Shown: piece after piece, positions 32,459 through 40,195 of the stretch
How positions within the stretch are numbered: position 1 is the first letter of the stretch
Layout of the letters: each line of letters opens with the position of its first letter
Assembly: GCF_014137945.1 (NCBI RefSeq)
Contig: NZ_JACGWX010000003.1
Span: 1-64,000, forward strand
Origin: Microcella alkalica
GTDB taxonomy: Bacteria > Actinomycetota > Actinomycetes > Actinomycetales > Microbacteriaceae
Direction: 5' to 3'
Length of the DNA: 64,000 nt
The notes under the pieces: generated by a model
Database searches by the model: none
The model's input: the letters and a program-made list of their open reading frames with translations, nothing else
What the model was told of the DNA's origin: nothing
Made by a program: the position numbers and the translations under genes

Positions 32459-33808
32459 CTACAGGTCGAGGAAGTACTCCTTCACTTCCCACTCGGTGAC
32501 GTCGCGCGTCGAGGGGTCGTCGACCGCCTCGGCGTAGCGCTCGAGCTCGTCGCGCTTCATGACCTCGAAGACGTCGACGAGCGGGCCGCCGAGGATCTCG
32601 ATGAGGGCGGTATCGGCGCGCAGAGCATCCAGGGCATCGCCCAGCGTCATCGGGAGGACGACCTGCGACTCATCCTCGTACGAGTAGCCGACAGCGGGCG
32701 GCGGCGCGACGAGCATGCGGCGGATGCCGTCGAGGCCGGCTGCCAGGATCGCAGCGGTCATGAGGTACGGGTTCGCCGCGCCGTCGCCGAGGCGCATCTC
32801 GAGCCGCGTACCGCCGCCGCGCTCCGGCGGGATGCGCACCATCGCGCTGCGGTTGTCGTGGCCCCAGTTGGCGCGGTACGGCGCGAGCGTGTCGGGCCCG
32901 AGCCGCTTGAACGCGTTCACCGTGGGGTTGCAGAGGGCGGTGAGCGCCGGCCCGTGCTCGACGATGCCGGCGATCATGTGCAGCGCGATCTCGCTGAGCT
33001 CGTGACCCGAGTGCATGAGGTTCTCGCCGTCGACATCGACGACCGAGACGTGCAGGTGGAACCCGCTGCCGCCCTCGTCGCTCCACGGCTTGCCCGAGAA
33101 CGTCGCCGCCTGGCCGACCCTTGCGATGAGGTCTTTCACGGCGGCCTTGAGCATGAAGATGCGGTCGCACGCGTCGAGCGATTCGCCGTGCCAGATGTTG
33201 ACCTCGTACTGGCTCGGGCTGAACTCGTGATTGCCCGCGAAGACGCCGATTCGCAGCTGGTCGAGCATGCGCAGCAGGTGCAGGAAGGTGCCCTTGGGGT
33301 CGACGGTCGCGCCGCTCGAATACACGCGACCGGGCTGCGTGAGCGCACGGCGGTACGAGCCGTCGGAGTTGCGATCGGCGATGTAGAACTCGAGCTCAGG
33401 GCCGATGACCGGCTGCAGGCCGAGGGCCGCGTACTCGCCGACGACGCGCTCGAGGAGCGTGCGGGGCGCGAACTCGTTGGGCGTCATGTCGGGGTTCGCG
33501 GCACCCGCGACGACGTAGGCGACGCCGGGCTCCCAGGGCAGGGCGCGCCAGCTCTCGGGCACGATCTGGCTGATGAAGTCGGAGAGACCGTCGCTCAGGA
33601 TGCTGCCGCCGTCGAGCACGCCGCCCTGGGTCGTGGTGATCCAGACGCCCTGCGAGAATGCCGGGCCGCCGTGGCTGATCTTGTCGAGCTGGCTGACGAG
33701 CAGGTCTTTCGAGCGGACGGTGCCGATGACGTCGGCGTAGATGACGCGGAGCACATCGATGCCCGCTTCGGCGAGCTCGCTCTGCAGATTGACGAGACTC
33801 CGACTCAT
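32459..33808 (-). CDS. Glutamine-synthetase-family gamma-glutamylamine ligase (PuuA-like)
   Basis: A 449-residue GS-fold ligase. Active-site blocks: VIGPELEFYI (metal Glu), FAGNHEFSPSQYEVNI, GSGFHLHVSVVD (ATP/metal His), NPTVNAFKRLGP (glutamate Arg region nearby) and GTRLEMRLGDGAANPYL. The N-terminus and the glutamate-binding loop resemble class III/PuuA-type enzymes that join glutamate to an amine with ATP, rather than housekeeping GlnA; the adenylylation loop is not obvious. Its neighbours (amine permease, PuuD-like hydrolase, P450) support gamma-glutamylation of an amine. It is divergent from the amidotransferase-like gene across a 98-bp region with a shared operator. AAGGAG before ATG supports the start. 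Confidence 0.86.
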   Translation of the reverse strand: MSRSLVNLQSELAEAGIDVLRVIYADVIGTVRSKDLLVSQLDKISHGGPAFSQGVWITTTQGGVLDGGSILSDGLSDFISQIVPESWRALPWEPGVAYVVAGAANPDMTPNEFAPRTLLERVVGEYAALGLQPVIGPELEFYIADRNSDGSYRRALTQPGRVYSSGATVDPKGTFLHLLRMLDQLRIGVFAGNHEFSPSQYEVNIWHGESLDACDRIFMLKAAVKDLIARVGQAATFSGKPWSDEGGSGFHLHVSVVDVDGENLMHSGHELSEIALHMIAGIVEHGPALTALCNPTVNAFKRLGPDTLAPYRANWGHDNRSAMVRIPPERGGGTRLEMRLGDGAANPYLMTAAILAAGLDGIRRMLVAPPPAVGYSYEDESQVVLPMTLGDALDALRADTALIEILGGPLVDVFEVMKRDELERYAEAVDDPSTRDVTEWEVKEYFLDL

Positions 33809-33847
33809 GTGCGACTCCTTCGTGGCACTTCAGTGATCCTGCGGTGG

Positions 33848-33867
33848 ATCGTTAGGCCTCAAACGAT
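33848..33867. promoter_or_regulatory. Putative operator between the ligase and amidotransferase genes
   Basis: ATCGTTAGGCCTCAAACGAT: perfect 6-base half-sites, 8-base spacer, midway in the divergent region. Its right edge overlaps a TACAGT -10-like box (33867-33872) reading toward the amidotransferase gene, so one site could control both directions. Confidence 0.7.
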
Positions 33868-33906
33868 ACAGTAAGTAGCGACCACCGTCGAAGAGGAGGG
33901 TGCCCC

Positions 33907-34623
33907 GTGCGAGCACTGTTTGTCCAGCATGACCACGTCAGCCCGCTCGGGCCGGTCGGCGAGCGCTTCGCGCAGCATGGCTTCGAGATCGACACCTTCC
34001 TCGTCGTGCCGGAGGAGAGTTTCCACTCCCCCGACATCGCCGTCGACTTCCCCGACCTCTCCCACTACGACGTCGTCATCCCTCTCGGCGCCCCCTGGGG
34101 CGCCTGGGACGACGCGTGCATCGGCACGTGGCTGCGCGCCGAGCTCGACTGGCTCGGCGACGCGGTGCGCGGCGGGATGCCCGTGCTCGGCATCTGCTTC
34201 GGCGGCCAGCTCGTCGCCCGCGCGCTCGGCGGCTCGGTCGCGCCAGGACCGAGGGGCGAGATCGGCTGGACCGCCATCTGGAGCGAGGACCCGTCGCTCG
34301 TCGGGCAGGGGCCGTGGTTCCAGTTCCACTACGACCAGTGGCAGGTGCCGCCGAGAGCGGTCGAGATCGCGCGCAGCCCGGTCGCGTCGCAGGCCTTCAC
34401 GATTGAGCGCACGCTCGCGGTGCAGTTCCACCCCGAGCTCGATGCGGCAGGCCTCAAGGGCTGGCTCGATTGGGGCGGCGCGTCGAAGGTGCGGGAGTAC
34501 GGGCAGGATCCGGAGGTCATGCTCGCGCAGACCCGCGCCGAGCAGGAGGCCGCCCGCGAGCGCACCTTCGCGCTCGTCGACGCGTTCCTGAGCCGGGTGG
34601 CCGGGCTCATCCCCGCGGCCTGA
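33907..34623 (+). CDS. Class I glutamine amidotransferase-like protein
   Basis: A 238-residue GATase1-fold protein. The nucleophile is Cys97 in VLGICFGGQLVARALGG and the His-Glu pair lies in VQFHPELDAAG near residue 180, so the triad is complete. WFQFHYDQWQVPP is characteristic of the GMP-synthase-like/GuaA-type single-domain group. It could hydrolyse a gamma-glutamyl amide, as proposed for the amidotransferase-like partner of the gamma-glutamylanilide synthase in aniline-degrading bacteria. It is divergent from the PuuA-like ligase and shares its operator, which supports a joint job. It begins at GTG 33907 behind AGAGGAGGG. Confidence 0.83.
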   Translation: MRALFVQHDHVSPLGPVGERFAQHGFEIDTFLVVPEESFHSPDIAVDFPDLSHYDVVIPLGAPWGAWDDACIGTWLRAELDWLGDAVRGGMPVLGICFGGQLVARALGGSVAPGPRGEIGWTAIWSEDPSLVGQGPWFQFHYDQWQVPPRAVEIARSPVASQAFTIERTLAVQFHPELDAAGLKGWLDWGGASKVREYGQDPEVMLAQTRAEQEAARERTFALVDAFLSRVAGLIPAA

Positions 34624-34662
34624 GCGCAGCATCCGCCGTCGGCAGGCGCCCCGACAGCACGA

Positions 34663-34692
34663 CGCGCCGGGGCCCTGGAATGCCCCGGCGCG
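34663..34692. terminator. Bidirectional hairpin between amidotransferase-like and P450 genes
   Basis: CGCGCCGGGG, ten-base loop, CCCCGGCGCG. The two genes converge on it. Confidence 0.75.
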
Positions 34693-34705
34693 ACGTGGGA
34701 TCGGA

Positions 34706-35947
34706 TCAAACGACGCGGACGGGCATCCGCTTGATGCCGTGCACGAAGTTGCTGCGCAGGTAGTCGATGTCGCCCGTGCGCTCGAGGACGACGTCGCGCG
34801 AGAGCAGGTCTTCGAACATGATGCGCAGCTCGATGCGCGCGAGCGCGTTGCCGAGGCACATGTGCGGGCCACCGCGGCCGAACGACATGTGCTCGTTCGG
34901 GTTGCGGGTCACGTCGAAGCGGTACGGATCGTCGAAGACCGAGTCGTCGCGGTTGCCCGAGGCGAACCACGTGACGACCTTGTCGCCCTCCTTAATCTGC
35001 GTGTCGGAGAACTCGACGTCCTTCGTCGCCGTGCGGCGGAAGTGGTAGACGGGCGAGGCGAAGCGCAGGAACTCCTCGATCGCCCACGGGATGAGCGAGG
35101 GGTCGTTCTTGAGCAGCGCCATCTGCTCGGGGTTGTTGAGCAGGTTGCTCATCGAGTGGGTGATCGTGTGGCGCGTGGTCTCGTTGCCGGCCACGACGAG
35201 CAGGAGGAAGTTGGTGTTGAACTCGTCCTCACTGAGCCTGTTGCCGTCGTTCGGAACGCCGTCGGAAAGCAGCGTCACGAGATCGGCGCCGCCCTTGCCG
35301 GTGCGCTCGGCCTTGAGGTGCCGGCCGTACTCGTAGACCTCGACGGCCGCGGGCGAACGGAACGGCACGTGCTTGTACTTCTCGCTGTCGACCGAGTCGA
35401 CGAGCACGTCGGCGTGCTCGGGGTCGGTGTTGCCGACCATGCGGTTGCCCCAGTCGATGAGCTGGCCGGTGTCGCTGTCCGGCACCCCGAGCAGTCGAGC
35501 GAGCACGCGGATCGGGAAGTCGGCGCTGACCTCCTCGACGAAGTCGAACTCCTTCTTCGCGAGCGCGTCGTCGAGGGTCTTGGCGGTGATGCCGCGCAGG
35601 AAGGTCTCGTACTTCGCGACCGCCTGAGGCGTGAACTCGCCCTGCAGCATGCGGCGCAGCGCGCGGTGGCGCAGGCCGTCCATCTCGAGCAGCGAGCGGC
35701 GCTGCTCCTGCAGCTCGGGGTCGACCTCCTCGAGGTTGGTGAACTTCGTCGAGGTGAAGGTCTCGGTGTCGCGCAGCACCCGCACGATCTCGTGGTACCG
35801 CGTCACCGACCAGAAACCGTGGTTCGGCGACTCCTCACTCGAGAAGTGGAGACCGGGCCTGCGCCGGAGCTCCTCGAACACCTGCCACGGCGCGCCGTGG
35901 GCGAACAGATCGAGGTCAGCGAGGGTGAGGGCTGTCGTCGTCGACAT
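34706..35947 (-). CDS. Cytochrome P450
   Basis: A 413-residue soluble bacterial P450. The I-helix oxygen-binding motif is AGNETTRH (from residue 253), the K-helix ExxR is EEFLR (about 291-295) and the heme loop is FGRGGPHMCLGNALAR with Cys364 as the axial ligand. The phrase NETTRHTITHSM and the heme loop resemble the CYP111/CYP125/CYP142-type group that oxidises terpenoid, steroid or alkyl groups, but the substrate cannot be read. It needs a ferredoxin and reductase, and both are encoded at 39995-41419. It is divergent from the MarR gene; a 24-bp perfect palindrome lies 26 bases before its ATG. Confidence 0.92.
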   Translation of the reverse strand: MSTTTALTLADLDLFAHGAPWQVFEELRRRPGLHFSSEESPNHGFWSVTRYHEIVRVLRDTETFTSTKFTNLEEVDPELQEQRRSLLEMDGLRHRALRRMLQGEFTPQAVAKYETFLRGITAKTLDDALAKKEFDFVEEVSADFPIRVLARLLGVPDSDTGQLIDWGNRMVGNTDPEHADVLVDSVDSEKYKHVPFRSPAAVEVYEYGRHLKAERTGKGGADLVTLLSDGVPNDGNRLSEDEFNTNFLLLVVAGNETTRHTITHSMSNLLNNPEQMALLKNDPSLIPWAIEEFLRFASPVYHFRRTATKDVEFSDTQIKEGDKVVTWFASGNRDDSVFDDPYRFDVTRNPNEHMSFGRGGPHMCLGNALARIELRIMFEDLLSRDVVLERTGDIDYLRSNFVHGIKRMPVRVV

Positions 35948-35973
35948 GGAGCGCCTGCTTTCGTCGGAGGCCG

Positions 35974-35997
35974 AGATTGTTAGGATCCTAACAATCT
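35974..35997. promoter_or_regulatory. 24-bp perfect palindrome, P450 promoter operator
   Basis: The half-site is AGATTGTTAGGA, exactly repeated in reverse complement. The inner part reads ATTGTT-AGGATCCT-AACAAT, the same 6-8-6 layout as the other sites of the island. It lies between the P450 and MarR starts. Confidence 0.75.
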
Positions 35998-36063
35998 TTA
36001 CCGGACCGCGTCGAGTCCTCTTTCTCCCGGCGCGCCGCGGGCGATCGTGAGCGTTCAGCATGC

Positions 36064-36080
36064 TTCGGGCCCGAATGAGG
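36064..36080. promoter_or_regulatory. Possible autoregulatory site ahead of the marR-like gene
   Basis: TTCGGGCCCGAATGAGG contains the perfect 12-bp palindrome TTCGGGCCCGAA. The segment CCCGAATGA recurs in the operator of the dehydrogenase operon at 36663-36682. Confidence 0.45.
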
Positions 36081-36105
36081 TTGGATGCTCTGCAGGAGGA
36101 CTTCG

Positions 36106-36603
36106 ATGCCCAGCCCCCACACGCTCGCCGAGACGGAGCAGCAGGTCGCCCAGAAGCTCGGCGGCCTGACGATCGACTTCGAGGCCATGGCCGTCGCGTC
36201 GAATCTGTTCCGCGCCGCGAATGCGACGCGCAACTACCTCGAGCGCACCGTGCTCGCGCCGCACGGACTGTCGTGGACCGCGTTCGTCGTGCTCTGGGTC
36301 ACGTGGATCTGGGAGCCGATCGAGACGCGCCAAATCGCCGAGGAGGGTGGGTTCTCGAAGGCGACGCTCACCGGGGTGCTCGGCACGCTCGAGGGCAAGG
36401 GCCTGCTGCAGCGAGAGCGCAGCACGAGCGATGGACGACTCGTGCTCGTCTCGATGACGCAAGAGGGTTGCGACGTCATGCAGCGACTCTTCCCCGAGTT
36501 CAACCGTCACGAGCAGCAGGTCGCGCACGCCGCCGGCGATCAGGCCGAGCAGCTGGCCGAGCTGCTGCGGCGCATCACCGCTGACATCGAGTCGCGCCGC
36601 TGA
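36106..36603 (+). CDS. MarR-family transcriptional regulator
   Basis: A 165-residue winged-helix regulator. The recognition part is TRQIAEEGGFSKATLTGVLG, followed by the wing GLLQRERSTSDGRLVLVSMT, in which the DxR of the wing is present. Flanking helices form the dimer interface. The start ATG 36106 has AGGAGG six bases before; an earlier in-frame ATG at 36085 has no signal. It sits between the P450 gene and the dehydrogenase operon, as HpaR-type regulators do in homoprotocatechuate clusters, and is the best candidate in the window for the protein that reads the shared inverted repeats. An aromatic acid or its CoA/semialdehyde product is a plausible effector. Confidence 0.87.
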   Translation: MPSPHTLAETEQQVAQKLGGLTIDFEAMAVASNLFRAANATRNYLERTVLAPHGLSWTAFVVLWVTWIWEPIETRQIAEEGGFSKATLTGVLGTLEGKGLLQRERSTSDGRLVLVSMTQEGCDVMQRLFPEFNRHEQQVAHAAGDQAEQLAELLRRITADIESRR

Positions 36604-36649
36604 CCCGCGGGTCTCTCGAAGCGTCATTCCGCACGCTCGGTTCTTGGGC

Positions 36650-36655
36650 TACTAT
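36650..36655 (+). promoter_or_regulatory. -10 box of the meta-cleavage operon
   Basis: TACTAT, with the operator beginning eight bases downstream, at the expected transcription start. Confidence 0.5.
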
Positions 36656-36662
36656 TGTCAGA

Positions 36663-36682
36663 GTCGTTCGTACCCGAATGAC
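36663..36682. promoter_or_regulatory. Putative operator of the meta-cleavage operon
   Basis: GTCGTT-CGTACCCG-AATGAC: imperfect inverted repeat, 6-8-6, placed just past the -10 box, where a bound protein would block transcription. Confidence 0.6.
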
Positions 36683-36712
36683 TTACCACCGTCACTGCAA
36701 GGGAGCAGCCAC

Positions 36713-38176
36713 GTGCACCAGGTGCAACTCGCCGGCCTGACCGTCGACACCCGCCACGCGATCGGCGGCGAGCGCATCGCCTCGGCCGAGACCTTCGACA
36801 GCGTCTCGCCCATCGACGGCTCGGTTCTCGCGCACATCTCTCGCGGCGGTGCCGCTGAGGTGGATGCGGCGGTGCAGGCCGCTCGCGCGGCCTTCCCCGC
36901 CTGGCGCGACCTCGGGCCGGATGGGCGCGGAGAGCTCCTCCACCGCCTCGCCGACCTCGTGGAGGCGAACCTCGAGCAGCTCGCGAACCTCGAGACCCTC
37001 GACAACGGGTCGCTCCTGCGCAGTCACCGCCGCGGGGTCATGCCGCGCGTCGCCATGAACATCCGCTTCTTCGCCGACTGGGCGATCAACAGACTGCACC
37101 ACGAGGTCTGGCAGACCCGCGGCCACGACAACAACGTCTCGTGGGATCCCTCCGGCGTCGCGGCGCTCATCACGCCGTGGAACGCTCCGCTCATGCTCGC
37201 GACCTGGAAGATCGGCCCGGCGCTCGCGGCCGGCGACACCGTGGTGCTCAAGCCCGCGGAGTGGACGCCGCTGAGTGCGAGCGTGTTCGCCGACCTCGCG
37301 AACGAAGCGGGCATCCCGCCCGGGGTCGTCAACGTCGTGCAGGGCTTCGGCGCCGAGGCGGGGGCCGCGCTCGTCGCCCACCCCGGCATCGCGCGCATCT
37401 CGTTCACCGGCTCGGTGCCGACCGCAAAGGCGATCGCGCGCTCGGCGGCCGACAACCTCACGCCCGTGAGCTTCGAGCTCGGCGGCAAGAGCCCGCTCAT
37501 CGTCACCGACGACGCCGATCTCGACCTCGCCGTCGACCTCGCCGTCGAGCAGTACGACAACGCCGGCCAGGTTTGCCTCTCGGGCACGCGACTGCTCGTC
37601 CACGAGGGCGTCGCCGATCGATTCGCCGAGGCGTTCGCCGCGCGCGTCGCCGCGCTGCGTCAGGGCGATCCCCGCGAGGACGAGACGCAGATCGGCCCGC
37701 AGATCCATCGCGTGCACCTCGAGCGGATCGACGGCTTCGTCCAGCGCGCCCGCGAGGGAGGCGCCCGCATCGCCTTCGGCGGCGGCCCCAACGACGAGCT
37801 CGGCGGCCTCTACTACCGGCCGACGCTCGTGGTCGACGCGGCGCCGGGCAGCGAGATCCTGACGGCGGAGGTCTTCGGACCCGTCCTCGCGATGCAGACC
37901 TTCGCGACCGACGAGGAGGCGGTCGAGCTCGCCAACGGCACCGAGTTCGGCCTCGCCGCGGTCGTCGTGTGCGGCGACCGCGCCCGGGCCGAACGGCTCA
38001 CCAAGAACCTCGTCGCCGGCACCATCTGGGTGAACTGCTTCTTCGTCCGTGACCTCGCGGCACCCTTCGGAGGCAGCAAGAAGTCGGGCATCGGCCGCGA
38101 GGGCGGCACGTGGTCGTTCGACTTCTACGCCGACGTCAAGAACACCGTCTACGCACCGACAGGTTGGAAGGAATAA
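36713..38176 (+). CDS. hpaE: Aldehyde dehydrogenase, 5-carboxymethyl-2-hydroxymuconate semialdehyde dehydrogenase-like
   Basis: A 487-residue NAD-dependent aldehyde dehydrogenase. Catalytic residues: Asn157 (ITPWNAPLML), Glu255 (FELGGKSP) and Cys288 (AGQVCLSGTRLL). The Rossmann motif is FTGSVPTAK. The C-terminal block with VNCFFVRDLAAPFGGSKKSG and DFYADVKNTVYAP is characteristic of the HpaE branch, which oxidises the semialdehyde formed by extradiol cleavage of homoprotocatechuate. It starts at GTG 36713 (GGGAG 7 bases before) and leads the operon; the dioxygenase gene begins three bases after its stop. A 2-hydroxymuconate semialdehyde substrate is also possible. Confidence 0.85.
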   Translation: MHQVQLAGLTVDTRHAIGGERIASAETFDSVSPIDGSVLAHISRGGAAEVDAAVQAARAAFPAWRDLGPDGRGELLHRLADLVEANLEQLANLETLDNGSLLRSHRRGVMPRVAMNIRFFADWAINRLHHEVWQTRGHDNNVSWDPSGVAALITPWNAPLMLATWKIGPALAAGDTVVLKPAEWTPLSASVFADLANEAGIPPGVVNVVQGFGAEAGAALVAHPGIARISFTGSVPTAKAIARSAADNLTPVSFELGGKSPLIVTDDADLDLAVDLAVEQYDNAGQVCLSGTRLLVHEGVADRFAEAFAARVAALRQGDPREDETQIGPQIHRVHLERIDGFVQRAREGGARIAFGGGPNDELGGLYYRPTLVVDAAPGSEILTAEVFGPVLAMQTFATDEEAVELANGTEFGLAAVVVCGDRARAERLTKNLVAGTIWVNCFFVRDLAAPFGGSKKSGIGREGGTWSFDFYADVKNTVYAPTGWKE

Positions 38177-38178
38177 TC

Positions 38179-39090
38179 ATGGGAAGAGTCGTCGGAGCCG
38201 CCATTCTGGCTCACGTGCCCACCATCATGCTCCCGCAGGATGTTCGGTACGACCTCAACGGAGGGCACGAGATCAGCCTCGTGCCCGGCCTCAAGCGCCT
38301 GCGCGAGGAGGTCATGGAGACCCTCGACTACGACACCGTCGTCGTGCTCGACTCGCACTGGGCGACCACCGTCGAGTTCGTGATCACCGCCCAGGCCGAG
38401 CGCAGCGGGCTCTTCACGAGCGAGGAGCTGCCGCGCGGCATGTCGCAAATCCCCTACGCGTTCAAGGGCGACCCCAAGCTCGCGAACCTCACCGCCGGGT
38501 ACGACGAGAAGAACGGGACGTGGATCACGCCCATCAGCGACCCGCACCTGCCGATCTTCTACGCCACCGTCAACCTCTGGCACTACCTCGGCCGCGGTCT
38601 CGACAAGCGCTGGGTCAGCATGTCGGTCTGCCAGACAGCCGAGACGGAGGACTTCCTCCGCGCCGGCCGCGCGCTCGGCGAGGCCATCCATGACAGCGAC
38701 CGCAAGGTGCTGCTGCTCGCGTCGGGTGCGCTTTCGCACACGTTCTACAAGCTGCGCGACCTGCGCCAGCACGAGGCGAGCGACCCCAGCCACATCTACA
38801 GCCCGGAGGCGCGCGAGGCCGACCTCGAGCGCATCGAGTGGATGAAGTCCGGCGATCACGCGCGGATCCTCGACACGATGGACGAGTTCAAGAAGTTCAA
38901 GCCCGAGGCGAACTTCAGCCACTGGCTCACGATGGCCGGCGCGACGGGCGAGGGCGCGAACACCGCGAAGGGCGTCATGTACTCGGAGTACGAGAACTCG
39001 ATCGGCACGGGCCAGGTGCACGTGTACTTCCCCGAGCCCGATGGAGGCTTCCCGCAGCCGCGGGACCTCGTCCTGTCGCGGGAGCGCTGA
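38179..39090 (+). CDS. Class III extradiol ring-cleavage dioxygenase (LigB/HpaD family)
   Basis: A 303-residue non-haem iron(II) dioxygenase. The class III fold is visible from ILAHVPTIMLPQDV (first iron His), VVVLDSHWATT (second His region), ISDPHLPIFYATVNL and LLASGALSHTFYKLRDL (catalytic His), with SHWLTMAGATGEGA near the end. In other bacteria this family cleaves 3,4-dihydroxyphenylacetate or related catechols next to the diol (meta cleavage). Placement between HpaE-like and HpaG-like genes supports a homoprotocatechuate-type catechol. AAGGA before ATG supports the start; the gap to the next gene is two bases. Confidence 0.85.
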   Translation: MGRVVGAAILAHVPTIMLPQDVRYDLNGGHEISLVPGLKRLREEVMETLDYDTVVVLDSHWATTVEFVITAQAERSGLFTSEELPRGMSQIPYAFKGDPKLANLTAGYDEKNGTWITPISDPHLPIFYATVNLWHYLGRGLDKRWVSMSVCQTAETEDFLRAGRALGEAIHDSDRKVLLLASGALSHTFYKLRDLRQHEASDPSHIYSPEAREADLERIEWMKSGDHARILDTMDEFKKFKPEANFSHWLTMAGATGEGANTAKGVMYSEYENSIGTGQVHVYFPEPDGGFPQPRDLVLSRER

Positions 39091-39092
39091 GC

Positions 39093-39998
39093 GTGAGCGA
39101 GGCGACGAGAACGACGACCGAGTACCGCCGCATCCTGCTCGGGGGCGCGCCCGTCCGGGTCCGCCGCGAGGGCGAGGAGCTCGTCGCCCCCGACGGGCGC
39201 CGGGTCGCGATCGCCGAGGCCGTGCACCTCGCGCCGAGCATCCCGACCAAGATCATCGCCGTGCACCTCAACTACGCCAGCCGAACCGAGGAGTTCATGA
39301 CGCGGCTCCCCGACGCGCCGACGTACTTCCACAAGCCGATCACCGCGCTCAACAGCCACGACGGCGACATCGTGCGACCCGTCGGCTGCAAGTGGCTCAA
39401 CTACGAGGGCGAGATCGTCATCATCATCGGGCGCACGTGCCGCAACGTGTCGCCGGCCGAGGCGGGCGACTACATCGCCGGCTACAGCGTCGGCAACGAC
39501 TACGGGCTGCACGACTTCCGCGACACGGATGCCGGCTCGATGCTGCGCGTGAAGGGCTCCGACACCCTCGGGCCCGTGGGCCCCGGCATCGTGGAGGGCT
39601 GGGACTTCCGCGGCAAGATGATCCGCACCTACGTCAACGGCGAGCTCAAGCAGGAGGACTCGACCGACAACATGGAGTGGGACATGCACTACCTCGTCGC
39701 CGACCTCGCCCGCACGATCACCCTCGAGCCCGGCGACATGATCTTCTCCGGCACGCCGGCGAACTCGCGCCCGGTCGTGCCGGGCGACGTCGTCGAGGTC
39801 GAGGTCGAGGGCCTCGGCCGGCTGCGCAACCGCATCGTCGAGGGCCCCGAGCCGATCCGCACCGATGTGGGCGCACAGCCGACCGAGAGCGAGGAGGTCG
39901 TCTCTACCGCGCTCGGCGGAGACTGGGAGTTCCGCGGCATCCGCACCCCCTCGAAAGACCTCTACCCGTCCACCGTCCAGGAGGAGGAAGACGCATGA
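39093..39998 (+). CDS. Fumarylacetoacetate-hydrolase-fold enzyme, HpaG-like isomerase/decarboxylase
   Basis: A 301-residue FAH-fold protein. Metal-binding acidic residues are in NYEGEIVIIIGRT and the block SVGNDYGLHDFRDTD, and substrate loops in FHKPITALNSHDGDI and GDMIFSGTPANSRPV. In the homoprotocatechuate pathway HpaG decarboxylates and isomerises the acid made by HpaE, and catechol meta-cleavage uses related FAH-fold hydratases and decarboxylases. It begins at GTG 39093 two bases after the dioxygenase stop, and its stop overlaps the ferredoxin ATG. The pathway steps expected after it (HpaF, HpaH, HpaI equivalents) are not in the window. Confidence 0.85.
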   Translation: MSEATRTTTEYRRILLGGAPVRVRREGEELVAPDGRRVAIAEAVHLAPSIPTKIIAVHLNYASRTEEFMTRLPDAPTYFHKPITALNSHDGDIVRPVGCKWLNYEGEIVIIIGRTCRNVSPAEAGDYIAGYSVGNDYGLHDFRDTDAGSMLRVKGSDTLGPVGPGIVEGWDFRGKMIRTYVNGELKQEDSTDNMEWDMHYLVADLARTITLEPGDMIFSGTPANSRPVVPGDVVEVEVEGLGRLRNRIVEGPEPIRTDVGAQPTESEEVVSTALGGDWEFRGIRTPSKDLYPSTVQEEEDA

Positions 39999-40189
39999 TC
40001 AAGATCGACGTCGACATGAACAAGTGCCAGCACTACGGCCAGTGCGTGTTCGAGGCGCCCGAGGTGTTCCAGCTGAACGCCGACGACAAGCTCGAGTACC
40101 AGGCCCAGGCGCCGGACGAGATGCTCGCCGACCTCGAGGCCGCGGCCGACGTGTGCCCGATGCAGGCGATCACGATCACGCAGGCCTGA
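39995..40189 (+). CDS. Small ferredoxin (3Fe-4S type, P450 partner)
   Basis: A 64-residue ferredoxin. Its three cluster cysteines are in MNKCQHYGQCVFEAP (Cys-x5-Cys, one of the four canonical positions taken by His/Tyr) and ADVCPMQAI. This pattern is typical of single-cluster ferredoxins that pass electrons to actinobacterial P450s. It overlaps the FAH gene by four bases and precedes the reductase by six, so the electron-transfer pair is built into the meta-cleavage operon although the P450 itself is encoded 4 kb away in a divergent unit. Confidence 0.9.
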   Translation: MIKIDVDMNKCQHYGQCVFEAPEVFQLNADDKLEYQAQAPDEMLADLEAAADVCPMQAITITQA

Positions 40190-40195
40190 ATCTCG

